Origin: JAAFHB01 sp963675995 | Lineage (GTDB): Bacteria > Bacteroidota > Bacteroidia > Bacteroidales > Prolixibacteraceae | Direction of reading: 5' to 3' | DNA length: 64,000 nt | Assembly (NCBI GenBank): GCA_963675995.2 | Contig: CAXXIY010000002.1 | Location: 2,418,001 to 2,482,000 of the forward strand | Part shown: positions 6,845-19,700 of the stretch, in pieces | Numbering within the stretch: position 1 is the first letter of the stretch | Layout: each line of letters begins with the position of its first letter | The notes under the pieces: model-generated | What the model was told of the DNA's origin: nothing | What the model saw: the letters and a program-made list of their open reading frames with translations, nothing else | The model's database searches: none | Translations under genes and position numbers: made by a program

Positions 6845-8335
6845 ATGTTAAAACTCAACAGAAGTACGATGAATCAACTTCCGGTTTATCCGGAAAGAAT
6901 TTTGCAATTTGGTGAAGGAAATTTTCTGAGGGCATTTGCCGACTGGATGATTACCAAAATGAATGAAAATGCAGATTTCAATTCAGGAGTTGTGGTGGTT
7001 CAGCCTATTGAAAGGGGTATGGTGGATATGATTAATGCACAGGATGGTCTATATCATGTCTACCTTAAGGGGATTAAGAACGGAAAGCCAATTAAAGAAT
7101 TTACATTGGTCGACTGTATTACACGAGGGCTGAATCCATATACTCAACTAAATGAATATAAAAGTGTTATTAAAAATCCTGATTTAAGGTTCATCATTTC
7201 AAATACGACTGAAGCGGGAATTTGTTGGGAGGAGAATGAAAAATTGGAAATGGATCTTCAGCATTCATTTCCGGGAAAGATGACTGCTTTACTTTACGAA
7301 CGATTTAAGACTTTTAATGGGGATCCATCTAAGGGTTTGATTATTATCTGTTGTGAACTGATCGATCGCAATGCTGATTATTTAAAAAAATATATTTTAA
7401 AGCATAGCCAAAACTGGAATCTGGAACAAGAGTTTACCGAGTGGCTTAACAATTCATGTGCGTTTTGCAATTCGCTTGTAGATCGGATTGTACCAGGATT
7501 TCCAAAAGACGAGATCGATTCAATTCAACAAGAACTTGGATATGAGGATAACCTTGTGGTAGTTGGGGAGTATTTCCACCTTTGGGTAATTGAGGGTCCT
7601 GATTGGGTTCAAAAGGAGTTTCCTGCAGAAAAGGCCGGACTAGATGTGAAATTTGTAAAAGATATGAAACGGTTTCGGGAACAAAAAGTTCAAGTTCTTA
7701 ACGGATGTCACACAGGAAGTTACGCAGTGTCATTTCTTAGTGGAATGGAAACCGTACGCGAAGCATTCGAAAATCTCGAGGTTGGACATTTTATGAAGGA
7801 GATGGTTTATGACGAAGTATTGCCGGTACTTGATGGTACCGAAAAAGAGCTAAAAACTTTTGCAAATAAAATTCTTGAACGTTTCAGGAATCCATATATC
7901 AGGCATCAATGGCAAAGTATTGCTTTAAACGCCATGTCAAAATGGGAAACCCGGAATCTTCCTACGCTATTGAATTATTATGAGTCCCATGGAATGCTCC
8001 CTCAAAAAATTGTTTTTTCCCTGGCTGCAATGATTGCCTATTTCAAAGGGGAAGCAAATGGCGTATCTTACAAAGTTCAGGATGATCAATGGATTATCGA
8101 TTTCTATAAAGAAGCCTGGAATTTATGTGATGGACGACCCATCTCGATCCAGACTTTGGTAGAAAAAGTACTCCGACTTGAAAAAGTGTGGAAGTGTGAT
8201 TTGAATAAAGTTCCGAATCTAACGATCTCAGTAACCTGTTATTTATTTCTTATTGAACAGGTAGGGATGAAAAAGGCGGTAAAGGCCGTCCTGAGCGAAA
8301 ACAATCCTTTAATGAAGATCGGTCTTGAATCCTAA
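6845..8335 (+). CDS. uxaB: Tagaturonate reductase (altronate oxidoreductase)
   Basis: This NAD-dependent enzyme of the mannitol-dehydrogenase/UxaB family reduces tagaturonate to altronate in galacturonate catabolism. At 496 residues it is close to E. coli UxaB (483). The nucleotide-binding N-terminus RILQFGEGNFLRAFADWMI, the ISNTTEAGICW segment and the catalytic-domain stretch VLNGCHTGSYAVSFLSGM (including Asn-Gly-Cys-His) are diagnostic. The frame extends to a GTG at 6812, but the ATG at 6845 matches family N-termini and is chosen. uxaA follows after 58 bp in the same direction. The promoter and palindrome upstream suggest repressor control. Confidence 0.93.
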   Translation: MLKLNRSTMNQLPVYPERILQFGEGNFLRAFADWMITKMNENADFNSGVVVVQPIERGMVDMINAQDGLYHVYLKGIKNGKPIKEFTLVDCITRGLNPYTQLNEYKSVIKNPDLRFIISNTTEAGICWEENEKLEMDLQHSFPGKMTALLYERFKTFNGDPSKGLIIICCELIDRNADYLKKYILKHSQNWNLEQEFTEWLNNSCAFCNSLVDRIVPGFPKDEIDSIQQELGYEDNLVVVGEYFHLWVIEGPDWVQKEFPAEKAGLDVKFVKDMKRFREQKVQVLNGCHTGSYAVSFLSGMETVREAFENLEVGHFMKEMVYDEVLPVLDGTEKELKTFANKILERFRNPYIRHQWQSIALNAMSKWETRNLPTLLNYYESHGMLPQKIVFSLAAMIAYFKGEANGVSYKVQDDQWIIDFYKEAWNLCDGRPISIQTLVEKVLRLEKVWKCDLNKVPNLTISVTCYLFLIEQVGMKKAVKAVLSENNPLMKIGLES

Positions 8336-8393
8336 GGAAGATAGAAAGATAAAAAAATAATTAAGAGTCATCAGACAAATTGACACCTTCAAT

Positions 8394-9881
8394 ATGGAAA
8401 AATTTATAAAAATCAATCCCCGCGACAATGTCGCAGTATGTCTCGAATCAGCAGAAAAAGGGGAGAAAATAACGCTTGGAGAGCTAGAAATTGAAGTTCG
8501 TGAGGAGATTCCCGTTGGACATAAAATGGCTCTTATACAAATTCCGGAAGGGGCAAATGTGATCAAATATGGTGAACCGATAGGACATGCTTTGTGTTTA
8601 ATTAAAGCAGGATATCACATCCATTCGCAAAATTTAAAGACCAACCTTTCAGGTACACTCGACTATAAATTTAACCAAAATCTCAGGAAAATAAATCCGG
8701 TTTTATCCGATCTTAGTTTCAATGGTTATCTTCGTTCAAACGGCGAGGTTGGAATTCGTAATGAATTATGGATTGTCCCAACAGTTGGTTGTGTCAATGG
8801 TCAGGCACAGCAAATCATTGATCGATTCAAAAGTAAAAGTAACCCGCTGGATATTGATGCCGTCGAAGTATTTAAACACAATTATGGTTGTTCCCAATTA
8901 GGTGATGATCATATTAATACTCGAACTGCCCTTGTAAATTTGGTAAAACATCCCAACGCAGGAGGGGTTCTAGTCCTCAGTCTTGGATGTGAAAACCTTC
9001 AGATGGAAGAATTTCGCACTTCACTAGGTGATTACGACAAGGAGAGGATCCGTTTTTTGAAAGCTCAGGACATTGCCGATGAGATTGAAGAAGGGGTATC
9101 AATCCTGAGCGATATTTACGAAATAATGCGTAACGATAAGCGAACAAAGGTACCTATATCGTTTCTCCGTATTGGCTTAAAGTGCGGCGGGTCAGATGGT
9201 TTTTCGGGAATTACTGCCAATCCAATGCTTGGCGCATTCTCCGATTTTCTGGTTGCCGCAGGTGGCACTACAGTATTGACTGAGGTTCCTGAAATGTTTG
9301 GAGCCGAAAATATCCTTATGGAAAGAGCCGAAAATCAAGACATATTCGAAAAAACGGTCCATTTAATTAATGATTTTAAAGACTATTTTTCTTCCCACAA
9401 CCAGCCGATTTACGAAAATCCTTCGCCAGGGAATAAGGCAGGCGGTATATCAACGTTGGAGGAGAAGTCGCTTGGTTGCATCCAAAAATGTGGTAATGCA
9501 ACCGTTACCGATGTGTTAAAATACGGTGAGAGAATTCAGAAAAACGGATTAAATCTTCTGTCGGCACCGGGTAACGACCTCGTCGCAACTTCTGCCCTTG
9601 GTTTCAGTGGATGCCAGATGGTTCTATTTACAACCGGTAGAGGTACGCCATTTGGCAGTTTCATTCCTACCATGAAGATCTCCACCAACACCGAACTTTA
9701 CCACAAAAAAAGCAACTGGATCGATTTTAATGCCGGAGAATTAGTGAATGGAGAAACGATGGAGAATTTACTTGAAAATTTTCTAAACTTTATCATTAAA
9801 GTGGCAGAAGGAGAATTACTCAATCACGAAAAAACAGGTTTTAAGGAGATTGCAATTTTCAAAATGGGAGTTACCTTGTAG
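8394..9881 (+). CDS. uxaA: Altronate dehydratase
   Basis: UxaA dehydrates D-altronate to 2-keto-3-deoxygluconate. The protein is full length (495 residues). It shows the small N-terminal SAF-like domain (about 1-90, with PVGHKMALIQIPEGANVIKYGEPIGHA) and the large C-terminal domain with the conserved NYGCSQLGDDH, SLGCENLQ, GLKCGGSDGFSGITANP and FTTGRGTPFGS blocks; the cysteines are those expected for the metal centre. It is the second gene of a two-gene operon with uxaB. Its product feeds kdgK at the far end of the window. A large inverted repeat lies 78 bp downstream. Confidence 0.95.
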   Translation: MEKFIKINPRDNVAVCLESAEKGEKITLGELEIEVREEIPVGHKMALIQIPEGANVIKYGEPIGHALCLIKAGYHIHSQNLKTNLSGTLDYKFNQNLRKINPVLSDLSFNGYLRSNGEVGIRNELWIVPTVGCVNGQAQQIIDRFKSKSNPLDIDAVEVFKHNYGCSQLGDDHINTRTALVNLVKHPNAGGVLVLSLGCENLQMEEFRTSLGDYDKERIRFLKAQDIADEIEEGVSILSDIYEIMRNDKRTKVPISFLRIGLKCGGSDGFSGITANPMLGAFSDFLVAAGGTTVLTEVPEMFGAENILMERAENQDIFEKTVHLINDFKDYFSSHNQPIYENPSPGNKAGGISTLEEKSLGCIQKCGNATVTDVLKYGERIQKNGLNLLSAPGNDLVATSALGFSGCQMVLFTTGRGTPFGSFIPTMKISTNTELYHKKSNWIDFNAGELVNGETMENLLENFLNFIIKVAEGELLNHEKTGFKEIAIFKMGVTL

Positions 9882-9958
9882 TTTTTTTTACTTATGTGCA
9901 ATATCCGCTGAATTAATCTGTAATCCAAATCAGTACGTGTAAAATTCGTTTCAATAAA

Positions 9959-10021
9959 AGGAATCCCCGTCGTTGTTTTCGTGTAAGGTGTGCGAAAGGA
10001 TTTATAACGACGAGGATTCCT
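9959..10021. repeat. Long inverted repeat between convergent uxaA and DJ-1 genes
   Basis: Arms 9959-9974 and 10006-10021 pair over 16 positions with one C-A mismatch (AGGAATCC...GGATTCCT outer part, CGTCGTT/AACGACG inner part) around a 31-nt loop that holds a further TTTCG/CGAAA pair. There is no T-run. It could be a bidirectional terminator or a small mobile palindrome. Confidence 0.6.
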
Positions 10022-10104
10022 AAATATTTCGATGATCTGTCACTTTCCACAAGGATAACCGACCACAAACAATCAATTCATTTTCATATATTAAAGCATA
10101 TAAA

Positions 10105-10653
10105 TTACTCAATCAGCATTGCTTTACGGAGTTGTATTGCCTTCTCTTCGCCTGCCATAATCCTGACAATTTCAAGCGAAAACCTTAAGGCTGCCCCTAC
10201 TCCGCGTCCTGTGATAACCTTATTATCTACAACATATGGTAGTGCCAGGATCTCAGCTCCATTTAAATAGGCTTCATATCCCGGATAGCATACAGCTCTT
10301 CTCCCTTCCATAATTCCCAGATTGCCAAATACAAGTGGCGCTGCGCAAATTGCAGCTAGATATTTCCCATTCTTTTGATATTCAATAATTTGAGATCTAA
10401 GACCCTCATGTTCATTCAAGTTCTTAGCTCCGGGCATACCACCGGGAAGTATAATCATCTTCCCCTTGGTATAATCAACTTCATCGAAAAGAAGATCTGC
10501 TTTAACTTCAATATGATGGGATCCTTTTACAATCAGGTTTCCGGTAATCGAAACTGTCACCACATTTAATCCCGCACGACGCAGTACATCTATAATTGTG
10601 ATGGCCTCGATTTCTTCATATCCCTCAGCCAGATGAATTGTTATTTGATCCAT
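10105..10653 (-). CDS. DJ-1/PfpI family protein (YajL-like)
   Basis: The 182-residue cytosolic protein covers the whole DJ-1/PfpI domain. The N-terminal LAEGYEEIEAITIIDVLRRAG supplies the conserved Glu that contacts the reactive cysteine. The nucleophile elbow is AAICAAP with Cys103, preceded by ILPGGMPGAKNL and followed by the C-terminal TGRGVGAALRFSLEIVR block. Close bacterial relatives act in glyoxal/methylglyoxal detoxification or as redox-sensitive chaperones; the exact activity cannot be read from sequence. It is transcribed in the same direction as nothing nearby except the giant gene, which ends 57 bp upstream. Confidence 0.9.
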   Translation of the reverse strand: MDQITIHLAEGYEEIEAITIIDVLRRAGLNVVTVSITGNLIVKGSHHIEVKADLLFDEVDYTKGKMIILPGGMPGAKNLNEHEGLRSQIIEYQKNGKYLAAICAAPLVFGNLGIMEGRRAVCYPGYEAYLNGAEILALPYVVDNKVITGRGVGAALRFSLEIVRIMAGEEKAIQLRKAMLIE

Positions 10654-10709
10654 ATCAGACTAATTATTTTCATAAAAACTAAACCTTGCAAAGTACATAA
10701 TTCCAAGTT

Positions 10710-13700
10710 CTAAGGATTGATTATTCCGGAGTCAATCTTTGCTATTTTTTCCTTTGGATAACCTTCCTCTGGTTTTAAACTATTCGCTTTCAGATAATAA
10801 AACCGGGCAACCGCGTTATTTTTCTGATTCAACGCTTCATCCCCCAATTTAATATAGCTTTCATAAGCAGCATTACTCTTTTTAGTCTCCAATCCATTAA
10901 GTATTGATTCAATTTCTTTTAATCGATCCTTGATATGATCGGTCTCATTTATCTCTTTTGCTTTCTCATAATAGAAACGCGCGTTAGGATACTCCTTACG
11001 ACTAAATGCCTCATCGGCATTCTTCAAATTTATTTCAAAGGCCTTTTGGTCTGTAAGAGATAATTGTTCTGTAATTAATTTATCAATCTGTTTGAGTTGT
11101 TGTAATGGGTAAGCATCCCAATTCATAATATCCAATGCACTGCGGTAATAAAACCTTGCTGAACTATAATTTCTGGCCTTCATTTGATCATCAGCATTCG
11201 CAATCTTACCTTTAAATTCCTGCATTTTTTCAGCTGTAATTTCTGATTCAATCATCTTATCGCAGGCTTCAATCTTACTGAGTAAATATTTATCATCCGG
11301 TTTAATATTCAAGCCTTCAATATAATAAAACCTCGCAATAGTCCATTGTGCCTTTTTGAAATTTTCGTCTCCCAATCTTGTCTTTTCAAAAAGTAATTTT
11401 TCAGTTGGGCTTAATTTATTCTCGTTAACCGGGGGCTTCTCCAACTGCATTTTCGCTGCTAATGCATCGAGTATTGCCTGTATTTCCTTAATTTTTTCAG
11501 GCGGAAGTGTTTCTGCCGGTTTGATTTTATGAGCTTCACTATATGCCTGAATCGCGCTGGAATATTGTTGAATAGCGAAATAGGATTCGCCTCGATTAAT
11601 CGCTTCCTGATAGAGTTTTTGTTTTGCATTCTCAAGTTCCATAGCAAGTAGCTTCTCCGTTTCAGCAATTTTGGCAAGGGTCATTGCGTCTCCCGGACGA
11701 ATTGAAAGAGCAGCCTTGTAACTATTGATCCCTTCAACATATTGTATCTGTTTCACATATTGATCACCCTGAGCAATCAGCCTGTTAAACTCAGCATCTT
11801 TCTTCTCTTTCGCCATCGACTGGGCCAACAGCTTTTCAGCTTCGGCGATCTTTGCCAAAACTCCAGCATCACCCGGTTTAATACCCAGCGCCGATTTGTA
11901 GCTGCTGATCCCCTCCGCATATTTGGTCTGCTTCACATTGGCATCACCTTCGGCTACCAGACGGTTAAACTCAGCCTCTTTCTTCTCTTTCGCCATCGAT
12001 TGGGCCAACAATTTCTCAGCTTCGGCGATCTTTACCAAAACTCCTGCATCGCCCGGTTTAATACCCAGCGCCAATTTGTAGCTGCTGATCCCCTCCGCAT
12101 ATTTGGTCTGCTTCACATTGGCATCACCTTCGGCTACCAGACGGTTAAACTCAGCCTCTTTCTTCTCTTTCGCCATCGATTGGGCCAACAATTTCTCAGC
12201 TTCGGCGATCTTTGCCAAAACTGCTGCATCGCCCGGTTTAATACCCAGCGCCAATTTGTAGCTGCTGATCCCTTCCGCATATTTGGTCTGCTTCACTTGC
12301 TCGTCACCCTCGGCTACCAATCTGTTGAACTCAGCATCTTTCTTGGTCTTCTCCATCGACTGGGCCAACAGCTTTTCTGCTTCGGCGATCTTTGCCAAAA
12401 CTCCTGCATCGCCCGGTTTAATACCCAGCGCCGATTTGTAGCTGCTGATCCCTTCCGCATATTTGGTCTGCTTCACTTGCTCGTCACCCTCGGCTACCAA
12501 TCTGTTGAACTCAGCATCCTTCTTCGCCTTTTCCATCGACTGGGCCAACAGCTTTTCTGCTTCAGCGATCTTTGCCAGAACTCCTGCATCACCCGGTTTA
12601 ATACCCAGCGCCGATTTGTAGCTGCTGATCCCTTCCGCAAATTTGGTCTGCTTCACTTGCTCGTCACCCTCGGCTACCAATCTGTTGAACTCAGCATCTT
12701 TCTTGGTCTTCTCCATCGACTGGGCCAACAGCTTTTCTGCTTCGGCGATCTTTGCCAAAACTCCTGCATCACCCGGTTTGATTCCCAGCGCCGATTTGTA
12801 GCTACTGATCCCCTCCGTATATTTGGTCTGTTTCACATTGGCATCACCTTCGGCTACCAATCTGTTGAACTCAGCATCTTTCTTCGCTTTTTCCATCGAC
12901 TGGGCCAACAGCTTTTCTGCTTCAGCGATCTTTGCCAAAACTCCTGCATCACCCGGTTTGATTCCCAGTGCCAATTTGTAGCTGCCGATCCCCTCCGTAT
13001 ATTTGGTCTGCTTCACTTGCTCGTCACCTTCGGCTACCAACCTGTTGAACTCAGCATCTTTCTTTGTCTTCTCCATCGATTGGGCCAACAGCTTTTCAGC
13101 TTCAGCGATCTTTGCCAGAACTCCTGCATCACCCGGTTTGATTCCCAGCGCCGATTTGTAGCTGCTGATCCCCTCCGTATATTTTGTCTGTTTCACATTG
13201 GCATCACCTTCGGCTACCAACCTGTTGAACTCAGCCTCCTTCTTCTCTTTCTCCATCGACTGGGCTAACAGCTTTTCAGCTTCAGCGATCTTTGCCAAAA
13301 CTGCTGCATCGCCCGGTTTGATTCCCAGCGCCGATTTGTAGCTGCTGATCCCCTCTGTATATTTGGTCTGTTTCACATTGGCATCACCTTCGGCTACCAA
13401 CCTGTTGAACTCAGCATCCTTCTTCTCTTTCTCCATCGACTGGGCCAACAGCTTTTCAGCTTCGGCGATCTTTGCCAGAACTCCTGCATCACCCGGTTTA
13501 ATACCCAGTGCCAATTTGTAGCTGCCGATCCCCTCCGTATATTTGGTCTGCTTCACTTGCTCGTCACCTTCGGCTACCAATCTGTTGAACTCAGCATCTT
13601 TCTTCGCTTTTTCCATCGACTGGGCCAACAGCTTTTCAGCTTCGGCGATCTTTGCCAGAACTCCTGCATCACCCGGTTTGATTCCCAGCGCCGATTTGTA

Positions 13701-16700
13701 GCTGCTGATCCCCTCCGTATATTTTGTCTGTTTCACATTGGCATCACCTTCGGCTACCAACCTGTTGAACTCAGCCTCCTTCTTCTCTTTCTCCATCGAC
13801 TGGGCTAACAGCTTTTCAGCTTCAGCGATCTTTGCCAAAACTGCTGCATCGCCCGGTTTGATTCCCAGCGCCGATTTGTAGCTGCTGATCCCCTCCGTAT
13901 ATTTGGTCTGTTTCACATTGGCATCACCTTCGGCTACCAACCTGTTGAACTCAGCATCCTTCTTCTCTTTCTCCATCGACTGGGCCAACAGCTTTTCAGC
14001 TTCGGCGATCTTTGCCAGAACTCCTGCATCACCCGGTTTAATACCCAGTGCCAATTTGTAGCTGCCGATCCCCTCCGTATATTTGGTCTGCTTCACTTGC
14101 TCGTCACCTTCGGCTACCAACCTGTTGAACTCAGCATCTTTCTTTGTCTTCTCCATCGATTGGGCCAACAGCTTTTCAGCTTCGGCGATCTTTGCCAGAA
14201 CTCCTGCATCGCCCGGTTTAATACCCAGCGCCGATTTGTAGCTGCTGATCCCTTCCGCATATTTGGTCTGCTTCACTTGCTCGTCACCCTCGGCTACCAA
14301 CCTGTTGAACTCAGCATCCTTCTTCTCTTTCTCCATCGACTGGGCCAACAGCTTCTCTGCTTCAGCGATCTTTGCCAGAACTCCTGCATCGCCCGGTTTG
14401 ATTCCCAGCGCCGATTTGTAGCTGCTGATCCCCTCCGTATATTTGGTCTGTTTCACATTGGCATCACCTTCGGCTACCAGACGGTTAAACTCAGCCTCCT
14501 TCTTCTCTTTCTCCATCGACTGGGCTAACAGCTTTTCTGCTTCGGCGATCTTTGCCAGAACTCCTGCGTCGCCTGGTTTAATACCCAGTGCCGATTTGTA
14601 GCTGCTGATCCCCTCCGTATATTTGGTCTGTTTCACATTGGCATCACCTTCGGCTACCAGACGGTTAAACTCAGCCTCCTTCTTCTCTTTCTCCATCGAC
14701 TGGGCCAACAGCTTTTCTGCTTCGGCGATCTTTGCCAGAACTCCTGCATCACCCGGTTTGATTCCCAGTGCCAATTTGTAGCTGCCGATCCCTTCCGCAT
14801 ATTTGGTCTGCTTCACATTGGCATCACCTTCGGCTACCAGACGGTTAAACTCAGCCTCCTTCTTCTCTTTCTCCATCGACTGGGCCAACAGCTTTTCAGC
14901 TTCGGCGATCTTTGCCAGAACTCCTGCATCGCCCGGTTTGATTCCCAGTGCCAATTTGTAGCTGCCGATCCCCTCCGTATATTTGGTCTGCTTCACTTGC
15001 TCGTCACCTTCGGCTACCAATCTGTTGAACTCAGCATCTTTCTTCGCTTTTTCCATCGACTGGGCCAACAGCTTTTCAGCTTCGGCGATCTTTGCCAAAA
15101 CTCCAGCATCTCCAGGTTTAATAACCAGCGCCGATTTGTAGCTACTGATCCCTTCCGCATATTTGGTCTGTTTCACATTGGCATCACCTTCGGCTACCAG
15201 ACGGTTAAACTCAGCCTCCTTCTTCTCTTTCTCCATCGACTGGGCCAACAGCTTTTCAGCTTCGGCGATCTTTGCCAAAACTCCTGCATCACCCGGTTTA
15301 ATACCCAGTGCCGATTTGTAGCTACTGATCCCTTCCGTATATTTGGTCTGCTTCACTTGCTCGTCACCTTCGGCTACCAACCTGTTGAACTCAGCATCTT
15401 TCTTTGCTTTCTCCATCGACTGGGCTAACAGCTTTTCAGCTTCGGCGATCTTTGCCAGAACTCCTGCATCACCCGGTTTGATTCCCAGCGCCGATTTGTA
15501 GCTGCTGATCCCTTCCGCATATTTGGTTTGCTTCACATTGGCATCACCTTCGGCTACCAATCTATTGAACTCAGCCTCCTTCTTCTCTTTCTCCATCGAC
15601 TGGGCTAACAGCTTTTCAGCTTCGGCGATCTTTGCCAAAACTCCTGCATCACCCGGTTTAATTCCCAGCGCCGATTTGTAGCTGCTGATCCCTTCCGCAT
15701 ATTTGGTTTGCTTCACATTGGCATCACCTTCGGCTACCAATCTATTGAACTCAGCCTCCTTCTTCTCTTTCTCCATCGACTGGGCTAACAGCTTTTCAGC
15801 TTCGGCGATCTTTGCCAAAACTCCTGCATCACCCGGTTTAATACCCAGTGCCAATTTGTAGCTGCCGATCCCCTCCGTATATTTGGTCTGCTTCACTTGC
15901 TCGTCACCTTCGGCTACCAATCTGTTGAACTCAGCATCTTTCTTCGCCTTTTCCATCGACTGGGCCAACAGCTTTTCAGCTTCGGCGATCTTTGCCAGAA
16001 CTCCTGCATCTCCAGGTTTAATACCCAGCGCCGATTTGTAGCTACTGATCCCCTCCGTATATTTGGTCTGTTTCACATTGGCATCACCTTCGGCTACCAG
16101 ACGGTTAAACTCAGCTTCCTTCTTCTCTTTCTCCATCGACTGGGCCAACAGCTTTTCAGCTTCAGCGATCTTTGCCAGAACTCCAGCATCTCCAGGTTTA
16201 ATACCCAGCGCCGATTTGTAGCTGCTGATCCCCTCCGTATATTTGGTCTGCTTCACTTGCTCGTCACCTTCGGCTACCAACCTGTTGAATTCTGCATCTT
16301 TCTTCGCCTTGTCCATTGACTGGGCCAGGAGCTTCTCGGCTTCGGCAATCTTCGCCAATGTGGTGGCGTCTCCCGGACGGATTTTTAATGCTGATTTGTA
16401 AATTGTTATCCCTTCCTCATACTTGGCCTGTTTCACATTCGCATCACCTTCGGCAATCAAACGGGCAAACTCTGCATCCTGTTTCGCCTTCTCGATTGCC
16501 TGGGCCAGGAGCTTCTCAGCTTCGGCAATCTTTGCCAATGTGGTGGCGTCTCCCGGACGGATTTTTAATGCTGATTTGTAACTTGTTATCCCTTCCTCAT
16601 ACTTGGTCTGCTTCACATTCTGATCACCTTCGGCAATCAACTGCGCAAACTCTGCATCCTGTTTCGCCTTCTCAATCGCCTGGGCAAGCAGCTTTTCTGC

Positions 16701-19700
16701 CTCGGCAAGTTTCGATTCTGCTACCTGATCTTTGGGGCGGATCACAAGAGCTGCCTTAAAGTTGGCAATCCCCTCCGTGTATTTGGCCTGTTTCACATTT
16801 TGATCACCTTCGGCCAGCAACCTCGCAAATTCGGCATCCTGCTTCGCCTTCTCGATCGCCTGGGCAAGGAGCTTCTCGGCTTCGGCAAGTTTGGAAACAG
16901 CTACCTGATCTTTGGGGCGGATCACAAGAGCAGCCTTAAAGTTGGCAATCCCCTCTGTGTATTTGGCCTGTTTTACATTCTCATCACCTTCGGCCAGCAA
17001 CCGCGCAAACTCTGCATCCTGTTTCGCCTTCTCGATCGCCTGGGCAAGGAGCTTCTCGGCTTCGGAAAGTTTGGAAACGGCTACCGGATCTTTGGGTCTG
17101 ATCACAAGCGCTGCTTTAAAGTTGGCAATCCCCTCATTAAATTTTGATTGTTTCACATTCGCATCACCTTCGGCCAGCAACCTATTAAACTCTGCGTCCT
17201 GTTTTGCTTTTTCGATCGCCTGGGCCAGGAGCTTCTCTGCTTCGGCAATCTTCGCCAATGTGGTGGCGTCTCCCGGACGGATTTTTAATGCTGATTTGTA
17301 ACTTGTTATCCCTTCCTCATACTTGGCCTGTTTCACATTCGCATCACCTTCGGCAATCAAACGGGCAAACTCTGCATCCTGTTTCGCCTTTTCGATTGCC
17401 TGGGCCAGGAGCTTCTCTGCTTCGGCAATCTTCGCCAATGTGGTGGCGTCTCCCGGACGGATTTTTAATGCTGATTTGTAACTTGTTATCCCTTCCTCAT
17501 ACTTGGTCTGCTTCACATTCTGATCACCTTCGGCAATCAACCGCGCAAACTCTGCATCCTGTTTCGCCTTCTCGATCGCCTGGGCCAGTAGCTTCTCAGC
17601 TTCGGCAAGTTTGGAAACGGCTACCGGATCTTTGGGGCGGATCACAAGAGCTGCCTTAAAGTTGGCAATCCCCTCTGTGTATTTGGCCTGTTTTACATTC
17701 GCATCACCTTCGGCCAGCAACCGCGCAAACTCGGCATCCTGCTTCGCCTTCTCGATCGCCTGGGCAAGGAGCTTCTCGGCTTCGGAAAGTTTGGAAACGG
17801 CTACCGGATCTTTGGGTCTGATCACAAGCGCTGCTTTAAAGTTGGCAATCCCCTCCGTGTATTTGGCCTGTTTTACATTCTCATCACCTTCGGCCAGCAA
17901 CCGCGCAAACTCTGCATCCTGCTTCGCCTTCTCGATTGCCTGGGCAAGCAGCTTCTCGGCTTCGGCAATCTTCGCCAATGTGGTGGCGTCTCCCGGACGG
18001 ATTTTTAATGCTGATTTGTAACTTGTTATCCCTTCCTCATACTTGGTCTGCTTCACATTCGCATCACCTTCGGCAATCAACCGCGCAAACTCTGCATCCT
18101 GTTTCGCCTTCTCAATCGCCTGGGCAAGCAGCTTTTCTGCCTCGGCAAGTTTCGATTCTGCTACCTGATCTTTGGGGCGGATCACAAGAGCTGCCTTAAA
18201 GTTGGCAATCCCCTCCGTGTATTTGGCCTGTTTCACATTCTGATCACCTTCGGCAATCAAACGGGCAAACTCGGCATCCTGTTTCGCCTTCTCGATCGCC
18301 TGGGCAAGAAGCTTCTCGGCTTCGGCAAGTTTGGAAACAGCTACCTGATCGTTGGGGCGGATCACAAGAGCAGCCTTAAAGTTGGCAATCCCCTCTGTGT
18401 ATTTGGCCTGTTTTACATTCTCATCACCTTCGGCCAGCAACCGCGCAAACTCTGCATCCTGTTTCGCCTTCTCGATTGCCTGGGCAAGCAGCTTTTCTGC
18501 CTCGGCAAGTTTGGAAACGGCTACCGGATCTTTTGGTCTGATCACAAGCGCTGCTTTAAAGTTGGCAATCCCCTCATTAAATTTTGATTGTTTCACATTC
18601 GCATCACCTTCGGCCAGCAACCTATTAAACTCTGCGTCCTGTTTTGCTTTTTCGATCGCCTGGGCCAGGAGCTTCTCTGCTTCGGCAATCTTCGCCAATG
18701 TGGTGGCGTCTCCCGGACGGATTTTTAATGCTGATTTGTAACTTGTTATCCCTTCCTCATACTTGGCCTGTTTCACATTCGCATCACCTTCGGCAATCAA
18801 ACGGGCAAACTCTGCATCCTGTTTCGCCTTTTCGATTGCCTGGGCCAGGAGCTTCTCAGCTTCGGCAATCTTTGCCAATGTGGTGGCGTCTCCCGGACGG
18901 ATTTTTAATGCTGATTTGTAACTTGTTATCCCTTCCTCATACTTGGTCTGCTTCACATTCTGATCACCTTCGGCAATCAACCGCGCAAACTCTGCATCCT
19001 GTTTCGCCTTCTCGATCGCCTGGGCCAGTAGCTTCTCAGCTTCGGCAAGTTTGGAAACGGCTACCGGATCTTTTGGGCGGATCACAAGAGCGGCCTTAAA
19101 GTTGGCAATCCCCTCTGTATATTTGGCCTGTTTCACATTCTCATCACCTTCGGCCAGCAGCCGCGCAAACTCGGCATCCTGCTTCGCCTTCTCGATCGCC
19201 TGGGCAAGCAGCTTCTCGGCTTCGGCAAGTTTGGAAACGGCTACCGGATCTTTTGGTCTGATCACAAGCGCTGCTTTAAAGTTGGCAATCCCCTCATTAA
19301 ATTTTGATTGTTTCACATTCGCATCACCTTCGGCCAGCAACCTATTAAACTCTGCGTCCTGTTTTGCTTTTTCGATCGCCTGGGCCAGCAGCTTCTCTGC
19401 TTCGGCAATCTTCGCCAATGTGGTGGCGTCTCCCGGACGGATTTTTAATGCTGATTTGTAACTTGTTATCCCTTCCTCATACTTGGTCTGCTTCACATTC
19501 TGATCACCTTCGGCAATCAAACGGGCAAACTCAGCATCCTGTTTCGCCTTCTCAATCGCCTGGGCAAGCAGCTTCTCAGCTTCGGCAATCTTTGCCAATG
19601 TGGTGGCGTCTCCCGGACGGATTTTTAATGCTGATTTGTAACTTGTTATCCCTTCCTCATACTTGGTCTGCTTCACATTCTGATCACCTTCGGCAATCAA

